Positions 1-8,397 of a DNA stretch of 33,833 nt are shown piece after piece. Each line of letters opens with the position of its first letter. Within the stretch, counting starts at the first letter, position 1. Source of the DNA: an uncultured Flavobacteriales bacterium (GTDB lineage Bacteria > Bacteroidota > Bacteroidia > Flavobacteriales_D > CALLUQ01); contig CALLUQ010000065.1 in NCBI GenBank assembly GCA_938010565.1, positions 1-33,833 of the forward strand, given 5' to 3'. The notes under the pieces were generated by a model. That model had not been told where the DNA came from. It did no database searches and worked only from the letters and a program-made list of their open reading frames with translations. The translations under genes were made by a program, and so were the position numbers.

Positions 1-98
1 GCACTATTTCATACCCACCCAAATCCATCACCGCTTGGGTCGTGAAGCCACGCAATAGCACTAGTGGGTCGCCTCAACAGGTTCCGCCTTGATTTTTG

Positions 99-122
99 GT
101 TCTTTTCATTAAGGAAAAGAAC
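99..122. repeat. Small palindrome (GTTCTTTTC-ATTAAG-GAAAAGAAC), possibly part of an interspersed intergenic repeat or terminator
   Basis: Perfect 9-bp inverted repeat with a 6-nt loop in a non-coding stretch. Confidence 0.4.
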
Positions 123-170
123 AAGAGATCACTGATTTAGAGAAAATTGCGTGATCCTGTATAAGGCAGT

Positions 171-351
171 GTTCCAAGCAGATGCTTGAAACAGAGGAAG
201 AAGTACTAAATACTCCGCAAGACCGGGGCATCGTTTTCCTCGCAAGCGTCCCGCTTGTGAGATGGTAGCTATGCCTTTCCAGACAAATGATTAAAGAACC
301 ACCATTGGGCTGGTGAGGTTATACATATTGTTCCAAGCGGACGCTTGAAAC
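171..351. repeat. Three REP-like short hairpins (171-192, 239-261, 330-351) sharing a CAAGC-n(4-5)-GCTTG core
   Basis: GTTCCAAGC-AGAT-GCTTGAAAC, CTCGCAAGC-GTCCC-GCTTGTGAG and GTTCCAAGC-GGAC-GCTTGAAAC lie within about 180 bp of non-coding DNA. Confidence 0.5.
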
Positions 352-385
352 AGAATGCGCATGTTGGGAATGATCACAGCCGTTT

Positions 386-1753
386 TTAACCAAAAAGATG
401 CGAAAACACTTCTTCCACCTTGCCAACCCGAATGAGTTCAAGCGTGTAATCCTTCTGATCGGTTCCTTTGTTGTAACGGCTGATGACCATGCGCTCATAG
501 CCCAATTTTTGGGCTTCGGAAATGCGTTGATCGATCCGGTTCACCGGCCGGATCTCGCCGCTTAGCCCCACTTCGCCGGCCAAACACAAAGTGCGGTCAA
601 CGGGCATGTCTGCATGGCTGGAGAGCAAGGCGCAAACCACGGCCAGATCCATGGCGGTATCGTTTGCACGGATCCCCCCTGCCAGATTGAGGAATACATC
701 TTTGCCTCCCATTTTAACGCCCACTCTTTTTTCCAGAACGGCAAGCAACATGTGTAGGCGCTTTGCATCAAACCCCGTAGCCGATCGTTGCGGAGTGCCA
801 TAGGCCGAGTGGCCTACCAAAGCCTGAACTTCCACCAGCATGGGGCGCAGGCCTTCGATGGTTGCCGCAATGCTAATACCGGAAAGGCCCGTTCCGTTAT
901 TCGTAACGAGGATCTCGGAAGGGTTTTCCACTCCCCGGAGGCCTTTGCCCGTCATTTCGTAGATGCCCAGCTCGTTGGTGCTGCCAAAACGGTTTTTGGT
1001 GGCACGAAGCAAACGATAAATGTGGTTGCGGTCGCCTTCGAATTGCAACACCGTATCGACCATGTGCTCCAAAACTTTGGGTCCGGCAATAGCGCCTTCT
1101 TTATTGATGTGGCCAATGATAAACAGGGAAGTACCGGTGGTTTTGCCGTAGCGCATGAGTTCGGAGGTACATTCCCTGATCTGAGAAATGCTGCCCGGGG
1201 AGCTTTCGATCACAGCCGTGTGCAAGGTTTGGATGGAATCGATAACGATCAGATGGGGTTCCAGTTTGCGGACCTGCTGAAAGATGAGTTGGGTGGATGT
1301 TTCGGTAAGGATATACCCATTGGTATGATGGATGCCAATGCGTTCCGCCCGCATTTTAATTTGTTGTTCGCTTTCTTCTCCGCTGATGTAAAGCACTTTT
1401 TGCGGAGACAGGCCCAGGGCCGTTTGCAACAACAAAGTGGATTTTCCGATGCCCGGCTCTCCGCCAAACAAAACCACCGACCCCGGCACGAGCCCTCCTC
1501 CCAGCACCCGGTTCAATTCGGCATCGGCGAGTTGAATGCGGGCTTGTTCTTCCATTCTGATCTCGTGGATCAACGTGGGTTTGGCCACTCGTTTGGCGGC
1601 ACCAGCTCCCATTTCCCATTCCCGGGAGGTTGGTTTTTGAATGGGTTCTTCTACGTAGGTATTCCATTCGTTGCACGCGGAGCATTTGCCCATCCATTTG
1701 GCCGATTGAGCGCCGCAGTTTTGACAAAAAAAGGTGGTTTTTATTTTAGTCAT
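386..1753 (-). CDS. radA: DNA repair protein RadA
   Basis: N-terminal zinc finger CQNCGAQSAKWMGKCSAC, Walker A GGEPGIGKST, KNRFG motif, C-terminal Lon-like domain. Start placed at MTKIKTTFFC rather than the ORF-track start. Confidence 0.95.
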   Translation of the reverse strand: MTKIKTTFFCQNCGAQSAKWMGKCSACNEWNTYVEEPIQKPTSREWEMGAGAAKRVAKPTLIHEIRMEEQARIQLADAELNRVLGGGLVPGSVVLFGGEPGIGKSTLLLQTALGLSPQKVLYISGEESEQQIKMRAERIGIHHTNGYILTETSTQLIFQQVRKLEPHLIVIDSIQTLHTAVIESSPGSISQIRECTSELMRYGKTTGTSLFIIGHINKEGAIAGPKVLEHMVDTVLQFEGDRNHIYRLLRATKNRFGSTNELGIYEMTGKGLRGVENPSEILVTNNGTGLSGISIAATIEGLRPMLVEVQALVGHSAYGTPQRSATGFDAKRLHMLLAVLEKRVGVKMGGKDVFLNLAGGIRANDTAMDLAVVCALLSSHADMPVDRTLCLAGEVGLSGEIRPVNRIDQRISEAQKLGYERMVISRYNKGTDQKDYTLELIRVGKVEEVFSHLFG

Positions 1754-1820
1754 CGGAGTTTCAAAATACAACATCGGACCTCCCCGGCAAAAGGGAAACC
1801 CCAAAAAAAGCAACCGAAAT

Positions 1821-2315
1821 TTATTTCCGGTATTTTTCGAGCAGAGCAGTGGTGGAATAACCGGCCACCAGGTGTATTGTTTTTACTTCGCCACCGTTTG
1901 CTTTTACCACATCGGCCCCCACCATGTATGTGGTGGCGTTTTGGTTTTCTTCTTCCGGATCGTAGTCGCCTCCTTTCACCAGCACATCCGGCAAAAGGGC
2001 TTTTATCATGTTCAGGGGGGTATCTTCGTCAAATATTATGGTGGCATGCACACCTTTTAGCGCACCCACTACCGTTGCACGGGCATTTTCCGGGTTGATC
2101 GGGCGTTCGGCCCCTTTGTTCAGGCGTTTCACCGAGGCATCCGAGTTTACGGCCACAATCAGCACATCGCCCATTTGGGCCGCTGCCTGCAAGTAGGTAA
2201 CATGCCCCAGGTGCAACACATCGAAACAGCCGTTGGTAAAAACGATCTTCCGGCCTTCTTGTTTCCAGCGGAATACCTGTTGTTGCAGATCAGGAAGGGA
2301 ATACATCTCAAACAT
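1821..2315 (-). CDS. rfaE2: D-glycero-beta-D-manno-heptose 1-phosphate adenylyltransferase (RfaE2/HldE C-terminal type)
   Basis: FTNGCFDVLHLGHVTYLQAA nucleotidyltransferase motif, VNSDASVKRLNKG, LVKGGDY. Confidence 0.92.
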   Translation of the reverse strand: MFEMYSLPDLQQQVFRWKQEGRKIVFTNGCFDVLHLGHVTYLQAAAQMGDVLIVAVNSDASVKRLNKGAERPINPENARATVVGALKGVHATIIFDEDTPLNMIKALLPDVLVKGGDYDPEEENQNATTYMVGADVVKANGGEVKTIHLVAGYSTTALLEKYRK

Positions 2316-3315
2316 GGTGCGGCGTTTTGCCTTTTTTGCGTTTGGCCAGGAACAGCATTATCATCCCCACAATTCCTGAAACGATGACCATCAACGTTTG
2401 GGCCGACCATACGATGGCGGCAAATGTTTTGCCATCTTCCCGGGTAAGCAAAAGCGCCGGGAACGCCATCATCACAGCAAAGTGGTAAGAACCCACACCA
2501 CCGGGTGCCGGAACAATCATGGCTAACCCACCCACTACAAATAAAAGCATGGCATCGGGAATGCCCAGCCCCATGGTGGCGGGCAGGGCAAAAAAGCAAA
2601 CATAGGTCATCAGGAAGTAACACGCCCAAATGCCGGCCGTATAAAGAAAAAACGTACCGGTACGCTGGAGTTTAAGGATGGACTTTAAGCCGTCTTTGAT
2701 GCCATCCCAAAAAGCATAAGCCCGGGCAAAAATTCTGATTTTTTCCAACCGTTTTCGGATCATCATTACCCCAACCAACATTCCGATGCCCACAATGGGA
2801 AGAAGAAAAAACAGGGAAAAGCCTTCTTCGGGCCCTCCTTTTCGTAGGGCCAGTGCCTCATTCATAAAAGAAGAAATGGCATCGGAATGGAAAATGAAAG
2901 TGAGGCCGATCATCACCAACAACATCAGCAAGTCGATCACCCGTTCCATAATCACGGTTCCGAAAAGCTTGTCTACCGGTATTCCGTCGGTTTGATTTAA
3001 GGCCGTACAGCGGGCCACTTCTCCGGAGCGGGGGATGCCCAGGTTAGCGAAATAGCTAAAGGCGACCGCATGAATGCGGTTAAAGGGGTTGGTTTGGTAC
3101 CCCAATGGGTCGATCAGGGTTTGCCAGCGCAACGCACGCCATACAATGGCCAGATAACCGAGCACTATGGAAAGGAAGATCCACCCAAAATTGGCACTGG
3201 CAATGTCCGTTTGGAGCTTTTGAAAGTCGACATTCCGATACGTCATGTACAGAAGCCCGGCGCCAATGGCAACAAACAAAATGTATTTAAAAGTATGGAT
3301 CAGCCACTTGCTCAT
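2308..3315 (-). CDS. Lysylphosphatidylglycerol synthase TM-region / UPF0104 family integral membrane protein
   Basis: Multiple hydrophobic helices, RSGEVARC and PAPGGVGSYH motifs. Overlaps rfaE2 by 8 nt. Confidence 0.85.
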   Translation of the reverse strand: MSKWLIHTFKYILFVAIGAGLLYMTYRNVDFQKLQTDIASANFGWIFLSIVLGYLAIVWRALRWQTLIDPLGYQTNPFNRIHAVAFSYFANLGIPRSGEVARCTALNQTDGIPVDKLFGTVIMERVIDLLMLLVMIGLTFIFHSDAISSFMNEALALRKGGPEEGFSLFFLLPIVGIGMLVGVMMIRKRLEKIRIFARAYAFWDGIKDGLKSILKLQRTGTFFLYTAGIWACYFLMTYVCFFALPATMGLGIPDAMLLFVVGGLAMIVPAPGGVGSYHFAVMMAFPALLLTREDGKTFAAIVWSAQTLMVIVSGIVGMIMLFLAKRKKGKTPHHV

Positions 3316-3326
3316 GTATTGTTTGC

Positions 3327-3683
3327 TTATGTATGTTTTAAGCGATTGGTTTCCGTATCCGGAAAGACAAGGGTGGGTTTAAACGTTTTTGCCTCTTCAA
3401 AATCCATGATCCCATAGGAAATGACGATGATAATATCGCCAACGGCTACCCGCCGGGCTGCCGGGCCGTTCAGGCAAATATAACCGGAATTGCGCTCTCC
3501 TTTGATGATGTATGTTTCAATGCGCTCGCCATTGTTGATGTTCACCACCTGTACTTTTTCGCCTTCGATCATGTTCGCAGCATCCATGAGATTCTCATCA
3601 ATGGTAATGCTTCCGATGTAGTTCAGATCTGCTTCCGTTACACGAACACGGTGCAGTTTGGATTTTAATACCTCTATCTGCAT
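3327..3683 (-). CDS. panD: Aspartate 1-decarboxylase
   Basis: Full-length 118 aa; YIGSIT self-cleavage site; [20 protein letters not shown]. Confidence 0.95.
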   Translation of the reverse strand: MQIEVLKSKLHRVRVTEADLNYIGSITIDENLMDAANMIEGEKVQVVNINNGERIETYIIKGERNSGYICLNGPAARRVAVGDIIIVISYGIMDFEEAKTFKPTLVFPDTETNRLKHT

Positions 3684-3770
3684 GGGTGCAAAATTAAGAA
3701 TAAAGTTGTTCTCCTTTTACAGTATTCTCCACTTGCTTTCGCAGAAAGGTGTTTGATCAGGGTAATCCGA

Positions 3771-4005
3771 CTAAATCGGGCTTTCTGCTTTTAGCTTCTC
3801 TTGAGTTACTTGTACTTTCTGATGAGGCTGCTCTTTTGTAAAGAAAGCGCTTGCATCCGGCTTATGATCTTCTTCAAATTCCGAAAATCTGCTTGACACG
3901 GTACGAATAATAAAACTCATCACAAAAGGTACGCCCATCGATCTTACCTGATAGATACTGCACCATCAACCCATACCCTCTTTTTTTATCCTCTTTCTCA
4001 AACAT
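3771..4005 (-). pseudogene. Immunity-protein-like remnant downstream of the toxin tip
   Basis: ATG at 4005 lies 1 nt after the toxin stop. It reads MFEKEDKKRGYGLMVQYLSGKIDGRTFCDEFYYSYRVKQIFGI*, and a second frame continues VSSRFSEFEEDHKPDASAFFTKEQPHQKVQVTQEKLKAESPI*, as expected after an internal deletion or frameshift. Confidence 0.45.
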
Positions 4006-4006
4006 A

Positions 4007-4422
4007 CTATTTCGGAATTGTTGTTAACAGACCTAATGCTCTCGTATCATATTTGAAATGCCAAATTGAGTTAGTAGCCTTATCGTACAAGATCTCTAAA
4101 TGGTAGAGCTTACCATTTTTGATCATTGTTGCATAATACATCACATCAATACTCTTGAACCTTGTGGGTCAGGCAGGCCCTTTGTGTTCTTTATCACATC
4201 ATTCATAAGTTGGAGCGGGACTTTCCTGGCAGAGCCTGCAAAGTGTTTCGCAGCTTTAGAACCAAAGTTGAAGCTTCGAACACTCGCCCTGGCCCCTACT
4301 CCCCAAACAACACTCCCATCATCCTCCTTCTTCCCACAATCGCCCGAAGCCACCTCCTGCTCCTCTTTTTCAAGAACAACATTTTTACCGGGAAGTATTC
4401 CGCTCTCCCGCCAGTGACTCAC
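4007..4422 (-). pseudogene. Polymorphic-toxin C-terminal domain (Rhs-CT-like), frameshifted
   Basis: ...WGVGARASVRSFNFGSKAAKHFAGSARKVPLQLMNDVIKNTKGLPDPQGSRVLM then, after removing one copy of the GATGT duplication, YYATMIKNGKLYHLEILYDKATNSIWHFKYDTRALGLLTTIPK*. Confidence 0.5.
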
Positions 4423-4515
4423 TCGATTGTTGCAACAACTTTATGGAAGCTGATCCCAAAAACAGAAATTAACCCGTCTTGTTTCCCCTTCCTCTCTCTT
4501 TATCAATGATGCTCC

Positions 4516-4779
4516 TCAGTTGGGTGAAGGTTTCGGGCATGCTTGGCGGTCAATGGTGACGGCCTGATCGTAGTTCAGGCACCGTGTTTCCCCCATTAAC
4601 GTATCGCATTCGATGTGGGAAAAGTAGTTGCGCTTCCAATGAAAAGGGATGGGGCCGTTGAGGGCACAGTCCTCTTCGGGGGTAGTGAGTTCGCCGGTGA
4701 GGAAGTGGATCAGGGGAGGGCAGATCGGGCAAACAAGGAAACTTTTTCTTATTAAGATAGCCCTCTTATTTTGATACAA
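4516..4779 (-). pseudogene. Rhs N-terminal (DUF6531-like) fragment
   Basis: TGELTTPEEDCALNGPIPFHWKRNYFSHI...LNYDQAVTIDRQ resembles the 'TGE...(E)D..L.GP(L/I)P..W.R.Y.S' signature of the Rhs DUF6531 region. Same strand and upstream of the toxin tip. Confidence 0.5.
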
Positions 4780-4799
4780 CTGATTAGGAAGAGTTTACA

Positions 4800-4929
4800 G
4801 GGCAAACGCATTTAAAGCATACCGCTCTCATTTTCAGCTATTTAAACTTTCGTCGTTGCTTAAATATCATACATTGAGAATCATACCTGCTTGATTTATA
4901 GAGGCGAGAAATTTAAATGCGTTTACCCC
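4800..4929. repeat. Spaced inverted repeat (GGGCAAACGCATTTAAA ... TTTAAATGCGTTTACCCC)
   Basis: 16 of 17 complementary positions flank about 95 bp just upstream of the VTC gene. Confidence 0.55.
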
Positions 4930-4958
4930 GGAGGATGAGCAAAGAACTTCATTGAGAA

Positions 4959-5756
4959 ATGGGAAAATATGTTAAATTTGGCGCTTCTAACTTCGGATTG
5001 ACAACAACAAAAGACATATTAAGTACTTTTAAACCCATCACACTGGAAGAGATGGATGCGGTGAAGTTGATGAACCGCACAGATACCAAGTTTGTTTTTC
5101 ACCGCGATCGTATCCCTGAGATATTTCATCGGATACAGGATCATTATCGGGTTCTTGAGGTTAACGGAGATCGCTTGAATGCTTACCGGAGTTTGTATTA
5201 TGATACACCGGAGTTTCAGTTCTATCATTTGCATCAGAACGGGAGGAAAAAGCGGCACAAGGTGCGGTTTAGGAAGTACGTGGGCTCCGATCTTACTTTT
5301 CTGGAAATAAAATTCAAAAACAACAAAAACCGAACGGTTAAAAGCCGGATCAAGGTACCCGATTTTGAAACCGACCTCCAGGCCAACAGCATGCAATACA
5401 TTGAGGAGGTTATGGGATACAAAACAGCATTGGTTCCCAAGCTCTGGAATAGCTTTGAGCGTGTAACGTTGGTGAGTAAACACAACCTTGAACGCCTTAC
5501 CATCGATTTTGGGCTCGCTTTTGATTTTGATGGTAAAAAGAGCAACATGGATCAAATCATAATTGCCGAGGTGAAACAAGAAAAGCTAAGTAGAAATTCT
5601 ACCTTCATTGTCGCGCTAAAAGCACTGGGCATACACCCGATGAAGATCAGCAAGTATTGCGTGGGTGCTTTGAAACTTTACCCGGGTTTGAAATACAATA
5701 ATTTTAAAGCAAAGCTGCTATATTTAAAAAAGATCAATGATGGAATTTCTGCTTGA
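4959..5756 (+). CDS. VTC-domain polyphosphate-polymerase-like protein
   Basis: Triphosphate-tunnel features TDTKFVF, YRSLYYDTP, KVRFRKY, FLEIKFK, IAEVKQ, KISKYCVG. The start codon is uncertain because a TAnnTTTG motif lies at 4973-4980. Confidence 0.85.
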   Translation: MGKYVKFGASNFGLTTTKDILSTFKPITLEEMDAVKLMNRTDTKFVFHRDRIPEIFHRIQDHYRVLEVNGDRLNAYRSLYYDTPEFQFYHLHQNGRKKRHKVRFRKYVGSDLTFLEIKFKNNKNRTVKSRIKVPDFETDLQANSMQYIEEVMGYKTALVPKLWNSFERVTLVSKHNLERLTIDFGLAFDFDGKKSNMDQIIIAEVKQEKLSRNSTFIVALKALGIHPMKISKYCVGALKLYPGLKYNNFKAKLLYLKKINDGISA

Positions 5757-6489
5757 TTTTATTTTTCCCTTTTTGGATGGTTTTGACCGGATATTGACTG
5801 CCTCCTCTGTCGGTAATACGGTTCATTTAGCTAACGAATCCAGGCTTATCGGGCTTCCGATACACGATGCCAGAGATTTCGGTAAGTTGTTCCAGCGTTT
5901 TCTCTTTAACCTTCTTATAACAGGCATTATTGCCGGTGCGATCTACTATCCGTCTGCCCGGCGCAGGGATTATCTGTTTACCTACATGATGATCAGCATC
6001 ACGGTATTTTTTCTTTGTTTTTTGCTTGAAAATGTAAAGCTGGAACTGGGCTTTGCTTTGGGGCTTTTTGCCATTTTTGGGATCATTCGTTACCGAACCG
6101 ACCCCATTCCCATTAAGGAAATGACCTATTTATTTGTCATTATCGGAGTGTCGGTGGTAAATGCTCTGGTGAATAAAAAGATCTCGTTTACCGAACTTTT
6201 ACTCACCAATGTGGCCATTATTGTGGCTACTGTAGCCCTGGAATACCTGAACTTGCTTCGCCACGAACTCCGTAAGAATATAGTTTACGAAAGGATCGAC
6301 CTGATCAAACCCGAAAAACGCGCCGAGTTGGCCCAGGATTTGGAAACCCGTACCGGGATCAAGATCAGCCGGATCGAAATTGGCCGCATCGATTTCCTTA
6401 GAGATGTCGCAAATATTCGGATCTATTACTACGAAAAAGACCAGGCTATTCCTGTTTCAGGCTACGAAGAAACGCGCTCCGAATCATAA
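5737..6489 (+). CDS. DUF4956 family membrane protein
   Basis: Four to five hydrophobic helices, LGFALGLFAIFGIIRYRTDPIPIKEMTYLFVIIGVSVVNAL. Overlaps the VTC gene by 20 nt. Confidence 0.85.
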   Translation: MMEFLLDFIFPFLDGFDRILTASSVGNTVHLANESRLIGLPIHDARDFGKLFQRFLFNLLITGIIAGAIYYPSARRRDYLFTYMMISITVFFLCFLLENVKLELGFALGLFAIFGIIRYRTDPIPIKEMTYLFVIIGVSVVNALVNKKISFTELLLTNVAIIVATVALEYLNLLRHELRKNIVYERIDLIKPEKRAELAQDLETRTGIKISRIEIGRIDFLRDVANIRIYYYEKDQAIPVSGYEETRSES

Positions 6490-6529
6490 AGCCCGTTCAA
6501 CCAAAATTGATTTTTATTTCCGGTAAGTC

Positions 6530-7009
6530 TCAGGTTTTGTAGATCAGGCAAACGGCTTGCGCACTAACGCCTTCTTCTCTGCCCTCAAAACCCAACCACT
6601 CGGTAGTGGTGGCCTTTACCGATATGGCTCCTTCTTCTACTTCCAGCACGTTGGCAATGATGCTTTGCATGGGTGCAATGTAGGGTTTGATCTTGGGCAC
6701 TTGTAAAGCCACGGTAGCATCTATGTTGCCGATCCGGTAGCCCGCTTGGGCTACTATGGCTCCTACTTCTTTCAGCAACAGTTTGCTGTCGGCTCCCTTA
6801 TAAATGGGGTTGGTATCCGGAAAATGGTATCCGATGTCGCGTTGCCCCGAGGCACCCAGCAAAGCATCGGAAATGGCGTGCAACAACACATCGGCATCCG
6901 AATGGCCAACCGTACCTTTTTCATGAGGTATCAAAAGCCCGCCTAACCAAAACTCTTCCCCTTCTGCCAGGCGATGAACATCGTAACCCAAACCTACTCT
7001 GAAACGCAT
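6530..7009 (-). CDS. ispF: 2-C-methyl-D-erythritol 2,4-cyclodiphosphate synthase
   Basis: GYDVHRL, GHSDADVLLHAISDALLGA, DIGYHFPDT, KATTTEWLGFEGREEG. Confidence 0.95.
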   Translation of the reverse strand: MRFRVGLGYDVHRLAEGEEFWLGGLLIPHEKGTVGHSDADVLLHAISDALLGASGQRDIGYHFPDTNPIYKGADSKLLLKEVGAIVAQAGYRIGNIDATVALQVPKIKPYIAPMQSIIANVLEVEEGAISVKATTTEWLGFEGREEGVSAQAVCLIYKT

Positions 7010-7014
7010 ACGGT

Positions 7015-8340
7015 TTACGAGTCTATGGCATCGCTGCCCAATGAATCAAAAGAAAAACGCAGGGTAAAACGCAAGGTGTTTGCCAATGGGTTGTTTTGTT
7101 GTGTTGGAACCAGGTAGGCAAAATCCAGGGTAAATTTGGAATAATGGAGCCCGGCACCAAGTGTGAAATACTTTCGGTTGCCTTTCGTGGCACTTTCGTG
7201 GAAATAGCCTGCTCTTAAGGCCAGCTGGTCGTTGTCGCCATAAAAATACTCTATCCCGGCACCTATATTGATCTCGCGCAACTCTTCTTTGAATTTGGAC
7301 CCTTTTTCTAGCTGAGCTGTTCCGTTGTCATTGTACAACCATTCGCCGCTCTCGTCGGTAGCGATGATCCCCGGAGCATCTGCAAAAGACTGAAAGATCC
7401 CTGTGGCTACCCCTACATCGGGATCGGAACCGGAAGCAATTACAAAACCGTTGGTTTGTGCACTGAAAATAGGATTCCCCAAAGAATCGCGTTCATAAAT
7501 GGGAGGTGTTGGTACCAGAAGTTTGTTGAAATCAACCGCAAAAGAAATTTTGTTGTAGGCATCCAACAGAACGGTCATGGAGGGCCCGAGGCGCAGATTG
7601 GTGGGAATAAAATCACGTTCCGATGAGCTGGTGTAAGCCATTTTGGCTCCCATGTTAGAGACATTCAGGCCAAAGGCAAAAATGCCGTCTTTATTACCCA
7701 GAGAGATCTCATCATTCCGGTAGAATGCAGAAATATCCGCTGCACCGGAAGTGCCGGCTTTAGAAGTATTTCCTGATACTACATAGCCTTGGGTGAGGTT
7801 GGAGTAAATAAACCGCCCGGCTATGGCCGCCGACCATCGATCAGTGAGTTTGCGGGCATAGCCGAAGTCAATGGCATATTCATTGGGTTTGGCACTTCCG
7901 ATCACATTTCCTGCTGCATCGGTAAAAGTAATTTCTCCGAGTGTGAAATAGCGCAGAGAAGCAGAAAAAGCCTGATTCTTATCTATCTGGAAATACCCGG
8001 AAAGATACGCCAGGTTGATATCTGGAACCAGTTGTCGCAACCAGGGAGTATAAGAAAGGGAAATGTCCATTTTCTTTTTGGCGAAAGCAATTTTAGAGAG
8101 GTTCCAATGCATGCTGTTGGCGTCGGGAGAAATGGAAACGCCTACATCGCCCATGGCTCCGCTGCGAGAGTCCGGGGCAATTGCGAGAAAAGGAACAGCA
8201 GTGGTAATGGTATTCAACTGTAAGGATGCGGAATTCCCATTATTCGCTTGAAAATTTTGTGCTTTGGTTGTAATACCCACACCAAGTGCAGCAGCCAGGC
8301 AAAGGCCCTGTGAAAAATTAAGCATCGGTTTGTAGTTCAT
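7015..8340 (-). CDS. porV: Type IX secretion outer-membrane protein PorV (LptO)
   Basis: FLAIAPDSRSGAMGDVGVSISPDANSMHWNLSKIAF; outer-membrane beta-barrel C-terminus; directly downstream of porU. Confidence 0.9.
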   Translation of the reverse strand: MNYKPMLNFSQGLCLAAALGVGITTKAQNFQANNGNSASLQLNTITTAVPFLAIAPDSRSGAMGDVGVSISPDANSMHWNLSKIAFAKKKMDISLSYTPWLRQLVPDINLAYLSGYFQIDKNQAFSASLRYFTLGEITFTDAAGNVIGSAKPNEYAIDFGYARKLTDRWSAAIAGRFIYSNLTQGYVVSGNTSKAGTSGAADISAFYRNDEISLGNKDGIFAFGLNVSNMGAKMAYTSSSERDFIPTNLRLGPSMTVLLDAYNKISFAVDFNKLLVPTPPIYERDSLGNPIFSAQTNGFVIASGSDPDVGVATGIFQSFADAPGIIATDESGEWLYNDNGTAQLEKGSKFKEELREINIGAGIEYFYGDNDQLALRAGYFHESATKGNRKYFTLGAGLHYSKFTLDFAYLVPTQQNNPLANTLRFTLRFSFDSLGSDAIDS

Positions 8341-8397
8341 GAATATAAAAAGACAGTTGACAAGTATACGGAGTTTGGGGTAGTTTTATTGTATATG

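Noticed and set aside
788-2098. 436-aa plus-strand ORF
   Set aside because: Antisense to radA and rfaE2, both with clear family motifs; the composition looks like a shadow ORF of GC-rich codons.
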